A stretch of 64,000 nucleotides of DNA from Winogradskyella ludwigii. Its GTDB lineage: Bacteria > Bacteroidota > Bacteroidia > Flavobacteriales > Flavobacteriaceae. The DNA is taken from NCBI RefSeq assembly GCF_013403985.1, contig NZ_JABFDF010000001.1:1302001-1366000 (forward strand), given 5' to 3'. A program made the position numbers and the translations under genes. Of this stretch, positions 26,387 through 36,100 are shown one piece after another; within the stretch, counting starts at the first letter, position 1; each line of letters begins with the position of its first letter. A model generated the notes under the pieces. The model searched no databases, was not told the DNA's origin, and saw only the letters and a list, made by a program, of their open reading frames with translations.

Positions 26387-26920
26387 TTATTTATATCGTT
26401 CGTATAACTCCATATTCATAGGTGGTCTACCTGTTGGCGTAAACTCATTAATTAGAGTTTTAATCCATTTAAAATTATTGTTTAAAGCCACCTTTACACT
26501 TGATAAATTATCTTTATTTGCAATAATTTGAAGCGTTTCTAAACCTAAATTATTAAATGCATGTTGTGATAGTTTATCAATCGCCTTAGACATTAAACCT
26601 TGCCCTTCAAAAGTATAACCAATACAATAAGCGAATTCACCTTGTTTTATGTTCCAGTCGAGTTCTTTGATGTAAATAAGTCCTGCGAGTTCTTTTGTTT
26701 CAGAATGTTTTAAAGTGAATAAAAACGTTTCTTTTTCTTCGAACTGCTTCACCATTTTTTCAACAAATAGTTGAGATAAGGTTGGATTTAAATTCTGTTC
26801 TAAAGTTTTTGGGAAATAACGATTTAGTCTATCTGCATTTGCGACACACAAATCACAAATTCTCCAAGCATCTCCTTCGTGAATAGGATGAATCTTAAAT
26901 GTATCGAATTTGGCAACCAT
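26387..26920 (-). CDS. GNAT family N-acetyltransferase
   Basis: The 177-residue protein has the GNAT fold of the RimJ/RimL type (acetyl-CoA site around YTFEGQGLMSKAI, and the final LETLQIIANKDNLSSVKVALNNNF typical of the family). The acceptor is unknown; it may be a ribosomal protein or a small molecule. Its start overlaps the stop of the EI24 gene by one base and hemF begins 6 bp downstream, so it is embedded in the haem operon although no haem-related role is known for the family. Confidence 0.9.
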   Translation of the reverse strand: MVAKFDTFKIHPIHEGDAWRICDLCVANADRLNRYFPKTLEQNLNPTLSQLFVEKMVKQFEEKETFLFTLKHSETKELAGLIYIKELDWNIKQGEFAYCIGYTFEGQGLMSKAIDKLSQHAFNNLGLETLQIIANKDNLSSVKVALNNNFKWIKTLINEFTPTGRPPMNMELYERYK

Positions 26921-27687
26921 TATATTGTGACGCTATTTTGATTCAAGGATTTTTCTTGTTCTAATAATTTTACAGTATTCACTGAAGATGCTGTAACACT
27001 CAATGGTAACACCAAAATAACACCTATAACCGGAATCAATAAAAACAACATAAAAACAATACCATTTCCGATAGCGATTCCTTTATGTTTACCAACAAAA
27101 TTAATACTATCTCTATATTTAAAATGACGTTCTAAAGTATAATCCATATTACCAAAACCGGCATAATAAGCTTGCAATAAGAATAATAATACAGTTGAAA
27201 ATATATTAACAACAGGTATAAACTTTAATAACAAAAGTGGTAATGTGAAAAGTAATTCTTTTCCTAAATTCCGTACGTTTATCCTAATACCTCTCCATAA
27301 TTGTTCTCGGAAAGATGTTTTCCTGTGATTATGCTTTTCTATCCCTGTTAAATGTGCTTCAATTTTTTCTGAAACCGGACTCATAAATGGCGCGGATAAT
27401 GCCATTATAATGTGTTTATACAGAATTAAACCAATGGCAATAACAACGAGACCACCAATAAAAGTAGAGATGGACGTAAAAGTTTCACTTCCCCAATCCC
27501 AAGGCCAAATATGGGCAATAAATCGACCAATATTATCTGATAATCCATAAGCAGATAATCCAATGATTGCAGCTGTTAGAACACTAATAAGTATAGGAAT
27601 AGCAAAGTATTTCCAAAGTTTTAATTTAGAAATTAAAGCGAAGGATCCTGCATAGGCTTGTATTCCTTTTAATATGTTATTGATCAT
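26920..27687 (-). CDS. EI24 domain membrane protein (CysZ-like)
   Basis: The 255-residue protein has five or six hydrophobic segments and matches the EI24 family, whose CysZ members carry sulfate in other bacteria. In Bacteroidota, EI24 genes lie between hem genes without a proven role. ATG 27687 (MINNILKGIQAYAG) is preferred to GTG 27711, which would add eight polar residues. The gene starts 73 bp after hemE and overlaps the acetyltransferase gene by one base. Confidence 0.87.
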   Translation of the reverse strand: MINNILKGIQAYAGSFALISKLKLWKYFAIPILISVLTAAIIGLSAYGLSDNIGRFIAHIWPWDWGSETFTSISTFIGGLVVIAIGLILYKHIIMALSAPFMSPVSEKIEAHLTGIEKHNHRKTSFREQLWRGIRINVRNLGKELLFTLPLLLLKFIPVVNIFSTVLLFLLQAYYAGFGNMDYTLERHFKYRDSINFVGKHKGIAIGNGIVFMLFLLIPVIGVILVLPLSVTASSVNTVKLLEQEKSLNQNSVTI

Positions 27688-27760
27688 ATTATTGTTTTTA
27701 GTTGACGACACTTAAAAGACGTTAAAAGGTGTTCTAAGTTACAATAATTGAGCATTAAAG

Positions 27761-28789
27761 TTATTCTGCTTTGTATTCTTTAACGGCGTCAATAAATGCT
27801 TTGGCATTTTCTAAAGGAATATTTGGTAAAATACCATGTCCTAAATTCACGATATATTTATCTTTTCCGAAGTCGTTGATCATTTGCGTTACCATCTTCT
27901 TAATTTCTGCAGGTGGCGAAAATAATCGTGTGGGATCGAAATTACCTTGTAAAGTAATATTTCCTCCTGTAAGGTAACGTGCGTTTTTTGCAGAGCATGT
28001 CCAGTCAATACCTAAAGCAGATGCTCCAGATTTAGCCATAGAATCTAAAGCAAACCAACACCCTTTCCCAAAGGCGATAACTGGTGCATCGTCTTTTAAA
28101 GCATCAATGATTTGTTGGATATATTGCCAAGAAAATTCTTGATAATCTACAGGTGACAACATGCCTCCCCAAGAATCAAAAACTTGTACAGCATTACAAC
28201 CCGCTTTTACTTTTTCCTTTAAATATGCAATCGTAGTATCTGTAATTTTCTGTAACAATTGATGTGCAGTAATCGGATTTGTAAAACAAAATTCTTTGGC
28301 TTTATCAAAGTTTTTAGACCCTTGACCTTGCACACAATAACAAAGAATAGTCCAAGGTGAACCAGCGAAACCAATTAACGGAATCTCGTCATTCAATTTT
28401 TCTTTGGTGGCTTTTATAGCTTCATAAACATAGTTTAAAGCTTCTTTTACATCTGGAACAATGACGTTATCCACATCTTTTTGAGAACGAATAGGATTAG
28501 GTAAATAAGGACCGAAATTAGGTTTCATCTGAACCTCAATATTCATCGCTTGAGGAATCACTAAAATATCTGAAAACAAAATAGCAGCATCCATACCATA
28601 ACGACGAATCGGTTGTACTGTGATTTCACTCGCTAATTCTGGTGTTTGGCAACGTGTAAAGAAATCATATTTAGCTTTGATTTCCATAAACTCAGGTAAG
28701 TATCTACCTGCTTGACGCATCATCCAAACTGGTGGACGTTCTACAATTTCACCTTTTAATGCTCTTAGGAATAAATCGTTCTTTATCAT
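27761..28789 (-). CDS. hemE: Uroporphyrinogen decarboxylase
   Basis: HemE removes four acetate carboxyls from uroporphyrinogen III to make coproporphyrinogen III. The 342-residue protein contains the diagnostic N-terminal [15 protein letters not shown] motif (about 19-33) and the GFAGSPWT motif in the middle. The start is ATG 28789; the frame continues seven codons further up, but that part lies inside a palindromic repeat (28795-28869) that separates hemE from hemCD. In the operon hemA-hemCD-hemE-EI24-GNAT-hemF. Confidence 0.96.
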   Translation of the reverse strand: MIKNDLFLRALKGEIVERPPVWMMRQAGRYLPEFMEIKAKYDFFTRCQTPELASEITVQPIRRYGMDAAILFSDILVIPQAMNIEVQMKPNFGPYLPNPIRSQKDVDNVIVPDVKEALNYVYEAIKATKEKLNDEIPLIGFAGSPWTILCYCVQGQGSKNFDKAKEFCFTNPITAHQLLQKITDTTIAYLKEKVKAGCNAVQVFDSWGGMLSPVDYQEFSWQYIQQIIDALKDDAPVIAFGKGCWFALDSMAKSGASALGIDWTCSAKNARYLTGGNITLQGNFDPTRLFSPPAEIKKMVTQMINDFGKDKYIVNLGHGILPNIPLENAKAFIDAVKEYKAE

Positions 28790-28794
28790 ATTTC

Positions 28795-28869
28795 TGTCAT
28801 TCCTGCGCAAGCAGGAATCTATTTAATTATACTTTGTTTTTTTGGATTCCTGCCTTCGCAGGAATGACA
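28795..28869. repeat. REP-like palindromic doublet, copy A
   Basis: Two 25 bp arms in inverse orientation (28795-28819 and 28845-28869), each containing its own hairpin (ATTCCTGC / GCAGGAAT), so the whole unit can fold either as two small hairpins or as one long one. Outer ends are TGTCATTCC and GGAATGACA. An almost identical unit lies at 53441-53519; the right arm is identical in both, the left differs at two positions. It sits inside the haem operon between the hemCD stop and hemE start. Confidence 0.9.
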
Positions 28870-28875
28870 ACAGTT

Positions 28876-30456
28876 CTACTCATAGAACGCGTTGACCAAC
28901 TCTACAACACTTTCTACTAAAGGTACTTTCGCTACGCGAACTTCCTCAAAATACTTCTTAGCTTCAGTTGCCGTTGTTTCTCCTATACAAAATGCAATAC
29001 CTTTTGCTTTATTCTGCTTTAAGAAACTTTGAACGGTAGATGGACTATAAAACATAACACCATCTAAATCACCTTCTACTTTTTCAGCATCAAACTTAGT
29101 TTCGTAAGCTTCAACTTCGTTGACTTTGATATTGTTTTCTTCTAAAATATCTGGAATTGTATCTAATCTCAAATTACTACAGAAAAATGTTGCTTCTGTG
29201 CCATCCATAAATTCAACCATATGTTCGGCTAAAGCTTTTGCGTCTGTTGCATGATGCTTTACTTTTCCTATGCGTTTTTCAATAATTCCCTTAGTTTTTC
29301 TACCGACGCAATAAATATTTTTGAATTGTAATTCTACAGCAGAAAAGTTAGTTAATAAGGCTTCAACTGCATTCTGGCTTGTAATAATGACGTTTTCAAT
29401 TTCATTACGAATGATGCTTTTAGTTAATCGGTTAGGATTAATTTTTACAGAATCATTGCTTTGTGCAACCACATCATCATGAAACTTAGCAACCTGGTCG
29501 TTTGTTAACTTTTTAGTTGAATATATATTAGTGATTTTATCACCTTGGGTTAATTCGTCAATTAAGATTTTACCCCCTTTTCCTATGATATAGTCTGCAC
29601 AGAATTCTGCAATATTATGGTGACTTCCAAGAGCCGCAACTTTAGCAACCTCTATTTTTTTAGTACCATCTTTACTTAAAAGAATGCCTTTAAAATTGAC
29701 TTCTTCCTCTTTATTAATGTAACAAATAGCTCCAATTGGCGCAGTACAACCACCTTCTAAGCGGTTTAGGAATTCGCGCTCAATTGATGTGCAGATTTGA
29801 GTGACTTCGTCATTAATTTCAGTTAGTACTGCTCTGGTTTCTTCATCAGATTCTAAAGCCGTAATCATAATAGCACCTTGAGCTGGCGCAGGAATCATCC
29901 AACTTAAATTAATAGAATCTTCTGGTGTTAGATCTAAACGGCCTAAACCTGCTCCTGCAAAAATAGCTCCATTCCAATCGTCGTTTTCTTCAAGTTTTTC
30001 TAGTCTAGAATTTACGTTGCCTCGTAAACCAACAATTGTATGCGTTGGATAACGATTAAGCCATTGTGCACGTCGTCTTAAACTTCCTGTTGCAATAACC
30101 GCATCTTTAGCAGATAAAAACTCTTCGTTTGTTTTAAAAACTAAGGTGTCGTTTATGTTTCCGCGTTTTAAAACTGCTCCTTGTATAATGCCTTTTGGTA
30201 AAACGGTTGGTACATCTTTTAAAGAGTGAACCGCAATATCAATTATGCCTTTAAGCATTGCGATATCTAAAGTTTTAGTGAAAATTCCGGTAATACCAAG
30301 TTCGTATAATGGTTTGTCGAGAACTAAATCTCCTGTTGACTTAATGGGAACAAGGACGGTTTTATGACCTAAATGTTCAAGTTGAGATTGAACAGTTTTT
30401 GCTTGCCACATAGCGAGCTGGCTGTCGCGTGTGCCAATGCGAATTATTTTAGACAT
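28876..30456 (-). CDS. hemCD: Hydroxymethylbilane synthase / uroporphyrinogen-III synthase fusion
   Basis: This 526-residue fusion does two successive steps: HemC (about 1-300) polymerises four porphobilinogens and HemD (about 310-526) closes and inverts ring D to give uroporphyrinogen III. HemC has the dipyrromethane cofactor Cys237 in EGGCTAPIGA, and the substrate-binding arginines in GSLRRRAQW and GLRGNVNSRL. HemD is recognised by length, position and the patterns NVIITSQNAVEALL and MFYSPSTVQSFL. Fused HemC-HemD is known from Bacteroidota. The start overlaps the end of hemA by 8 bp. Confidence 0.95.
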   Translation of the reverse strand: MSKIIRIGTRDSQLAMWQAKTVQSQLEHLGHKTVLVPIKSTGDLVLDKPLYELGITGIFTKTLDIAMLKGIIDIAVHSLKDVPTVLPKGIIQGAVLKRGNINDTLVFKTNEEFLSAKDAVIATGSLRRRAQWLNRYPTHTIVGLRGNVNSRLEKLEENDDWNGAIFAGAGLGRLDLTPEDSINLSWMIPAPAQGAIMITALESDEETRAVLTEINDEVTQICTSIEREFLNRLEGGCTAPIGAICYINKEEEVNFKGILLSKDGTKKIEVAKVAALGSHHNIAEFCADYIIGKGGKILIDELTQGDKITNIYSTKKLTNDQVAKFHDDVVAQSNDSVKINPNRLTKSIIRNEIENVIITSQNAVEALLTNFSAVELQFKNIYCVGRKTKGIIEKRIGKVKHHATDAKALAEHMVEFMDGTEATFFCSNLRLDTIPDILEENNIKVNEVEAYETKFDAEKVEGDLDGVMFYSPSTVQSFLKQNKAKGIAFCIGETTATEAKKYFEEVRVAKVPLVESVVELVNAFYE

Positions 30457-31696
30457 TATCGGTAGTTTCTAACTGAAATATTTTCTTGATGAGCTCTATG
30501 CTTTCATCTGAGGTATTGCTATCTTCTCTTAAGTGGTGCGCAAACTGATTTGTGATTTTCTGAATTAAATTATTGGTAATTAATTCAGCATGATCTTCAT
30601 TAAAACCAGCTAGTTTTTTGCGTTGGGTATTGAATTCAGAATTTTTAAAATCTGTCAATTTATGTTTTATAGCCTGTATGGTTGGTACAAATTTTAAAGT
30701 GTTTAACCATGCATTAAATTCGGCTGTAATTTCTAATATAATAGCTTCAGCATCTGGAATAAATGCTTTTCGTTTTTCTAAAGTGTCATCTGTAATTTTA
30801 GCTAAATCGTCTAAATGCACTAAGGTGATATTATCGTGTTCCGTAATGTCTTCATTCACATTTTTAGGAATAGATAAATCTAAAACTAATAATGGCTTTT
30901 TTGTTGAAATTAAAGATTTGTAAACCGTTGGGTTTTGTGCACCAGTGGCAACAATAATAATATCTGAAGCATTAAGTTCTTCGGTTAAATTTTCGTAATC
31001 TTTTACAATTAGATTGAATTTACCAGCAACTTCTTCAGCTTTAGTTTTTGTTCTGTTAATTAACGTGATATGTGAATTCTTGGTGTGTTTTACTAAGTTT
31101 TCACAAGTATTTCTTCCTATTTTACCTGTTCCGAAGAGTAGAATATTCTTTTCTGAAATAGTTTCTACGTTATTCATGATGTATTGCACAGAAGCAAAAG
31201 ATACAGATGTTGCACCAGAAGATATTTGTGTTTCGTTTTTAATACGCTTGCTGGCTTGGATTACAGAATTTACTAAGCGTTCTGTAAACGAATTTAATAA
31301 ACCTACTTTCCGTGATGCTTTTGCACCAAACTTAAGCTGACTGATAATTTCGAAATCACCAAGTATTTGACTATCTAAACCAGAACCAACACGAAACATG
31401 TGGTTAATGGCTTCTTTGTTTTTGTGAACGTAAGCAACGTCTTGAAATTCCTCAACGGTTCCTTTTGTGTTTTCACATAATAACTGAATTAATTGAAAAG
31501 GATGTTCTGCAAAACCGTAAAGTTCGGTTCGGTTGCAGGTAGAAATAACCACTAGGCTCTCTACTCCATTTTGCTTGGCTTGAGACAAAACGTTTTGTTT
31601 TGCATCATCACTTAGACTAAAATGACCACGTACTTTTGCATCAGCTTTTTTATAGCTAAGGCCTATTGCGTAAAAATATTTGCTTCTATTTGGCAT
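30449..31696 (-). CDS. hemA: Glutamyl-tRNA reductase
   Basis: HemA reduces glutamyl-tRNA to glutamate-1-semialdehyde, the committed step of the C5 pathway. It shows the catalytic motif ISTCNRTELYG (Cys54 from the chosen start), the specific region GSGLDSQILGDFEI, and the NADPH-binding stretch LLFGTGKIGRNT. Starts at 31741 (TTG) and 31723 (ATG) are open in frame. However, a good promoter (TTG-N21-TACATTTG, 31739-31770) puts the 31741 codon inside the -7 box and leaves under 10 nt before 31723, so ATG 31696 (415 residues, MPNRSKYFYAIG) is preferred. First gene of the haem operon; hemL is not in the window. Confidence 0.95.
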   Translation of the reverse strand: MPNRSKYFYAIGLSYKKADAKVRGHFSLSDDAKQNVLSQAKQNGVESLVVISTCNRTELYGFAEHPFQLIQLLCENTKGTVEEFQDVAYVHKNKEAINHMFRVGSGLDSQILGDFEIISQLKFGAKASRKVGLLNSFTERLVNSVIQASKRIKNETQISSGATSVSFASVQYIMNNVETISEKNILLFGTGKIGRNTCENLVKHTKNSHITLINRTKTKAEEVAGKFNLIVKDYENLTEELNASDIIIVATGAQNPTVYKSLISTKKPLLVLDLSIPKNVNEDITEHDNITLVHLDDLAKITDDTLEKRKAFIPDAEAIILEITAEFNAWLNTLKFVPTIQAIKHKLTDFKNSEFNTQRKKLAGFNEDHAELITNNLIQKITNQFAHHLREDSNTSDESIELIKKIFQLETTDNV

Positions 31697-31738
31697 GTGT
31701 TGCTTTACTCGTTTACCTGACATTGGAAAGTAACAGCG

Positions 31739-31770
31739 CAAATGTAATTTTGATATTCATAAAAAAACAA
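31739..31770 (-). promoter_or_regulatory. Promoter of the hemA operon
   Basis: On the minus strand TTG (31770-31768) and TACATTTG (31746-31739) are 21 bp apart, matching the Bacteroidota consensus. The predicted transcript start is near 31733. Confidence 0.75.
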
Positions 31771-31823
31771 CGCTAGAAGAACTTAAAGTATCGTTTCTGG
31801 TTTTTTAGGATTGTTTTTTATGG

Positions 31824-31845
31824 AAATATGATAATTATCATATTT
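31824..31845. promoter_or_regulatory. Perfect 22 bp palindrome between hemA and araC-type gene
   Basis: The half-site AAATATGATAA is repeated exactly in inverted form (31824-31834 / 31835-31845). Its core TGATAATTATCA resembles Fur-family boxes (GATAAT...ATTATC). It overlaps the -7 box TATTTTTG (31841-31848) of the PchR-like gene and lies about 55 bp upstream of the hemA -33 element, so a protein bound here would block the regulator promoter and could also affect hemA. Which regulator binds is inferred. Confidence 0.65.
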
Positions 31846-31905
31846 TTGTAGTGTAATCAACGGCTTTTAAGGCCTTTGTTTAGAACGAATCTAAATAGAT
31901 TGGAA

Positions 31906-32805
31906 ATGAAATTTGAAAAATCAGCTTTTAAAAGTATCGCTGTAGGTGCTTTTGATGAAACTTGTATTGAAGACGGCTTTTTTTTGCTAACGTGTAAAAA
32001 CGACAGCGATGCAGTTCAAAATATTGAAAGAGAGATTGATAGTAGCTATATACAATTTCATTTTTGTACCAAAGGCACAGCGGCTTTTGTTTTTAATCAG
32101 GGAAACTATACGTTGAATATTAATGAAGAAACATCATTGTTACTTTACAATCCGCAACGTGATTTACCTATTCATCTCGATTTAAATCCGCATTCTTGGT
32201 TGGTGTCTTTAGTGATATCGATTGAAAAATTTCATGGATTATTTTCTGAAGATGCTAATTATGTGACGTTTTTAACGGACGACAATAGAGATAAAAAATA
32301 TTATAAAGACGGAAAAATTTCACCTTCAATAGCAGTTGTATTGAATCAGTTAATGGGTTTTAATCTTAATAGCTCTATAAAATCCTTATACTTTAAAGGG
32401 AAAGCTTACGAATTGTTGAGTTTGTTTTTTAACCGAAGTGAAGATGCAGATATTGAACAATGTCCGTTTTTAGTAGATGAGGTTAATGTCGCTAAATTAA
32501 AGAAAGCCAAAGATATTATGATTGCTAATATGGCTGAACCACCAACGTTGCAAGAATTAGCAGATGAAATAGATTTAAGCTTGAAAAAATTAAAAGAAGG
32601 TTTTAAGCAGATTTATGGTGACTCGGTTTTTAGTTTTCTATTCGATTATAAAATGGAGGTAGCCCGTAAACTTTTAGAATCTGGTGATTATAACGTTAAT
32701 GAAGTTGGACTAAAAGTAGGGTACAGCACAGGAAGCCATTTTATTGCCGCTTTTAAAAAGAAATTTGGGACGACGCCTAAGAAGTATATTCAGGCTTCTA
32801 GTTAA
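31906..32805 (+). CDS. AraC family regulator, PchR-like
   Basis: The 299-residue protein has an N-terminal sensing domain (about 1-190) and a C-terminal AraC-type double helix-turn-helix (about 205-299; ELADEIDLSLKKLKEGFKQI and NEVGLKVGYSTGSHFIAAFKKKFGTTPKKY). The pattern, including KLKEGFKQIYG, resembles PchR/YbtA-type regulators, which respond to iron-siderophore complexes. ATG 31906 is chosen; the frame is open to TTG 31876 but 11 codons earlier than relatives suggest. It is divergent from hemA and probably controls, or is controlled with, haem synthesis. A degenerate copy of its last codons occurs at 33100-33135. Confidence 0.88.
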   Translation: MKFEKSAFKSIAVGAFDETCIEDGFFLLTCKNDSDAVQNIEREIDSSYIQFHFCTKGTAAFVFNQGNYTLNINEETSLLLYNPQRDLPIHLDLNPHSWLVSLVISIEKFHGLFSEDANYVTFLTDDNRDKKYYKDGKISPSIAVVLNQLMGFNLNSSIKSLYFKGKAYELLSLFFNRSEDADIEQCPFLVDEVNVAKLKKAKDIMIANMAEPPTLQELADEIDLSLKKLKEGFKQIYGDSVFSFLFDYKMEVARKLLESGDYNVNEVGLKVGYSTGSHFIAAFKKKFGTTPKKYIQASS

Positions 32806-33022
32806 TCAACTTATTTGCTCTTCTATTTTGAGTTGTGTAAAATTTAATTAAGTAGCTAATTCCTCCAACGAATGGGATAAATATTATAATTAAAGCCCAT
32901 ATAAGAAAATTGAAATTAGTCTCATTTTTTGATGCTATAACTAAAGAGGTAATAACTAATGCAGCTAATATTATTACAAAGGCAACAATTTGTATTGGTG
33001 AAACCATTAAATAAATATTCAT
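32798..33022 (-). CDS. Small membrane protein, PLDc_N-like
   Basis: The 74-residue protein has two hydrophobic helices (about 6-31 and 39-62) and the pattern of the phospholipase D N-terminal-like family (PLDc_N), small integral membrane proteins of unknown function: the second helix contains IIFIPFVGGISYL. It overlaps the end of the araC-type gene by 8 bp on the opposite strand. Confidence 0.75.
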   Translation of the reverse strand: MNIYLMVSPIQIVAFVIILAALVITSLVIASKNETNFNFLIWALIIIFIPFVGGISYLIKFYTTQNRRANKLIN

Positions 33023-33099
33023 ATATAATTGATTTGATGTTTGTTTTAAAAATACAATAATTTATAAACATACTGGAAGTTACAGTGTGTTAAAATGAA

Positions 33100-33135
33100 A
33101 CTTGGCCTAAGAATTATATTCAGGCCTCGTTATAA
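33100..33135 (+). pseudogene. Remnant of an AraC C-terminus
   Basis: In one frame this reads TWPKNYIQASL and stop, almost the same as the last residues TTPKKYIQASS of the AraC regulator ending at 32805. At DNA level 33105-33128 matches 32775-32798 at 22 of 24 positions. No other part of the gene is present, so it looks like the tail end of a lost duplicate copy. The PLDc_N-like gene lies between the two. Confidence 0.55.
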
Positions 33136-33138
33136 ATT

Positions 33139-36100
33139 CTAATAATCATAATACCCACCACCACCACTTGGCGTAACCCGTTGTCTATCTTTATATATTG
33201 CTAGGTTTAGGATTTCAATATATTGCTCTTCTGTCTCTTTGGTTTTATCTACGATAGTGCCATAATTTTCAGATTTAGAATAGTAATCGACAACCAATTG
33301 ATTTGGGTCTTTTGGCTTTAAAAATGAAATGTAATGTAGGGCTTCTGTCTTACCAGAATACTCATCATCTTTATCAATTTTAAAGAAATACATAACTGCA
33401 TTTTTGCCTTTGTCGGTTACAAAGTCGCGTTTAAATAAGAAGGCTATTGAATCTTGTTCTTTTTCAAAATTTGCATCAGATAAAAGTTTAGATTTGGCAT
33501 ATTGCTGCTGATTAATATTTATAGATTTTAATTTATTTAAAAGCTTTTCTTCATCCAATTCTTCTAGAAGTAAGTATTGATTTTCTTCATCTTTTAAAAG
33601 CTTTTGAGTTAATTTTTCTGGAATTGTTTCTTTTGCTTTAGTTAATAAGATATAGTATTTTACCAATGCGACGTTATCATCTACATTCAATAATTTTTCA
33701 TAGAAATCTTGCGCAGAACGCTCTTTTCTATACGGGAAAATGAGTCTTACATAGTTAGTGAGGTTATGAGAATATGAATTGTAACCATAATCTGTATTGC
33801 CTAAGTTTCGTTTTACTTCAATTTTACCATCATTTATAAGTTGATTTTTATATTTAGAATAGGTTTTAAGCTTCACAAATCCACTATCTTTTACTCTAGC
33901 AAGCAAAGCGTATAGTGGCTGCTTGTATTCTGATATGGTTGCATATTCTAATATTTTTGGAAATAGTGTTGCTTTGAGTTCTAAAGAATCTTTTCCGTAA
34001 TAATTATAAAACAGACTGCCAACATTGTCAAGCGGTAAATCGCGCTCCATTAATTCTAAAGCTATTTTATATGATTCTTTTTTGTTAGAATCGAGCAAGC
34101 CTTCTAGGATGGCTGTTTGTATTTGCGGATCGGAATAACTATCATAGTACAATTGCTTTATAAATGATAAGTTATTTTTTAAATCTATTTTAATAAGCTG
34201 TTCTACGAGATAAGATTTTATGTCTAGGCGGTCTTTATCAAATTTAAATTCCTTGAGAACAGAAAGGATGTCTTTACTGTTGTGTTTTTTAAACTTAATG
34301 AGGTTATAAGATTCAAAAACCAAACTGTCATTTGCTCTTAGTGCTTTAAAAAATAGTTTGGTTTTATCTTTCAATACAGCTTTACCTAAAAGCGTATCGT
34401 TTGGTGTAAACGAATTGTAAAATTCAGTAACAAACGTGGATGGACCACTTATAGAATCTATTAACGTTTTCATTTCGAAAAGTACACCTTCTTTAATGAT
34501 GTTTTTTACGAGCACCTGTTTTGCGCTTGATGAATCTGTGTAACTAAAACTATTGGTGTAAATACCGTCTTTTTTAGATGACAATATGTTATCAATCTTG
34601 AATGCTTTTGCATCATTGTAATAATGGGATCTATAATTAACTTTATCCTCTAAATTTTTCCAAATACTATCGATGTTATGAAACATTTGTAAATCGTGAA
34701 ACTTGGTTCTAGAGACCATTATTTGCTCGTTGGTAGGTGTGGAATAGGTGGTTTCAGTTATAACTTGTTCATAAATTTTTAGTTTTTGACGACCATTATA
34801 TTCATAAGGATTTGGTGTTGATGCTTTTCCATTTGTTTTTACGGAAAAATGCAATGTTGTATCCACTACTTTCTCAAAATGGTTGTACTCCGTTTTGTTG
34901 AATTTGAACGACTTGAAAAAGTCGTTTTTATCAGCTTCGTTTTTGCCTACATAACCTAGTAAATAGTAACTCCCGTCTTTTACAACGGTCTTTAAGTATA
35001 AATTCTTGTTTGTAGTAGAATCTAATACAGCATGAGATTCATATGTTTTATAATCGCCTGCTTTAAAACCTCCATCTGCTTCTGTAAGTTTATAGGTTTT
35101 ATACAAAGCATGATGAAAATATTTAGCTTCAAAACTATCTTCTTCTATGTAAGATATATCATTTAAGACGGCTTCTTCAAGAAAATAATAAGCATCATTT
35201 TTATAGCCTTCCAATAATTTTTTGCCATAGTTATTCATGTTACTAGCAACATAATAATCAGGAAAATTAACTTGGAATTTTTTGCTTGGAGCTACAAATA
35301 ATTGTGCAGTGTTTGTAGGAGTTTTTAAAGCGATAGAATTAAATATTTCAGCTTCGTGTTTTAGTACAAAGTCACTACGACCAGCAAATTTTAGAATAAT
35401 AATTTCTAAAGGAGTTTGGTAAATATGATATTTCTGAAATTCCCCTTTTTTGGTTTTGTTTACAATACTAATTCCAGGGTAGGGTTGTATTAATATTTCT
35501 TTTTTTATAATATCTCCAGGAATATCTTCATACAATAAATGATCAATTTCTTTGAGTGTAATGTTTTCCTTTTCGTTGGGTAAATAGATAAAGCGACTAA
35601 TTCTATTGATGGTTAAATAAGCACCATTAGTCATGTCTGGATCTAAGTAATATTTTTGTCCAGCATAAGAGAATTCTCGCAACGTATCATAAGTTTTTAA
35701 GCTCATAAATTCATCTGGAGATTTTTGTAGTTTTAATTCTGGATTTATAAATAGGCTATCTAATTTTAGCTTCGCTATTTTACTGTAATTAGTTTGTTTT
35801 GATGTTAACATTTTTACAGTATAACCTCTTTGGCGTAACAGATTAATCATGCCTTTTTCTCCAGGTAAATGTGCTGCGCCAACGCCTGCAAATACAGATT
35901 TAGTAGGTATTAGTTTTTCTAAAGAAACCACCATATTCTCATTTCTAATATAGAGCATGTTTTCTCTAAAAAACTCAGTGTTTACACCAGCACCAATAGA
36001 ATCTAATAAATCTAAGTTTCTGTCGCGATATAAATTTTCTTGAATCAAACTAGCATTCTCTTTGGCGTAAAGTTTCTGAATCCAAGGATCTAATTCTTTT

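Noticed and set aside
28790..28920. 62-residue plus-strand frame over the REP-like repeat
   Set aside because: It is mainly the translated palindrome plus the end of hemCD read backwards; similar peptides come from any copy of this repeat.
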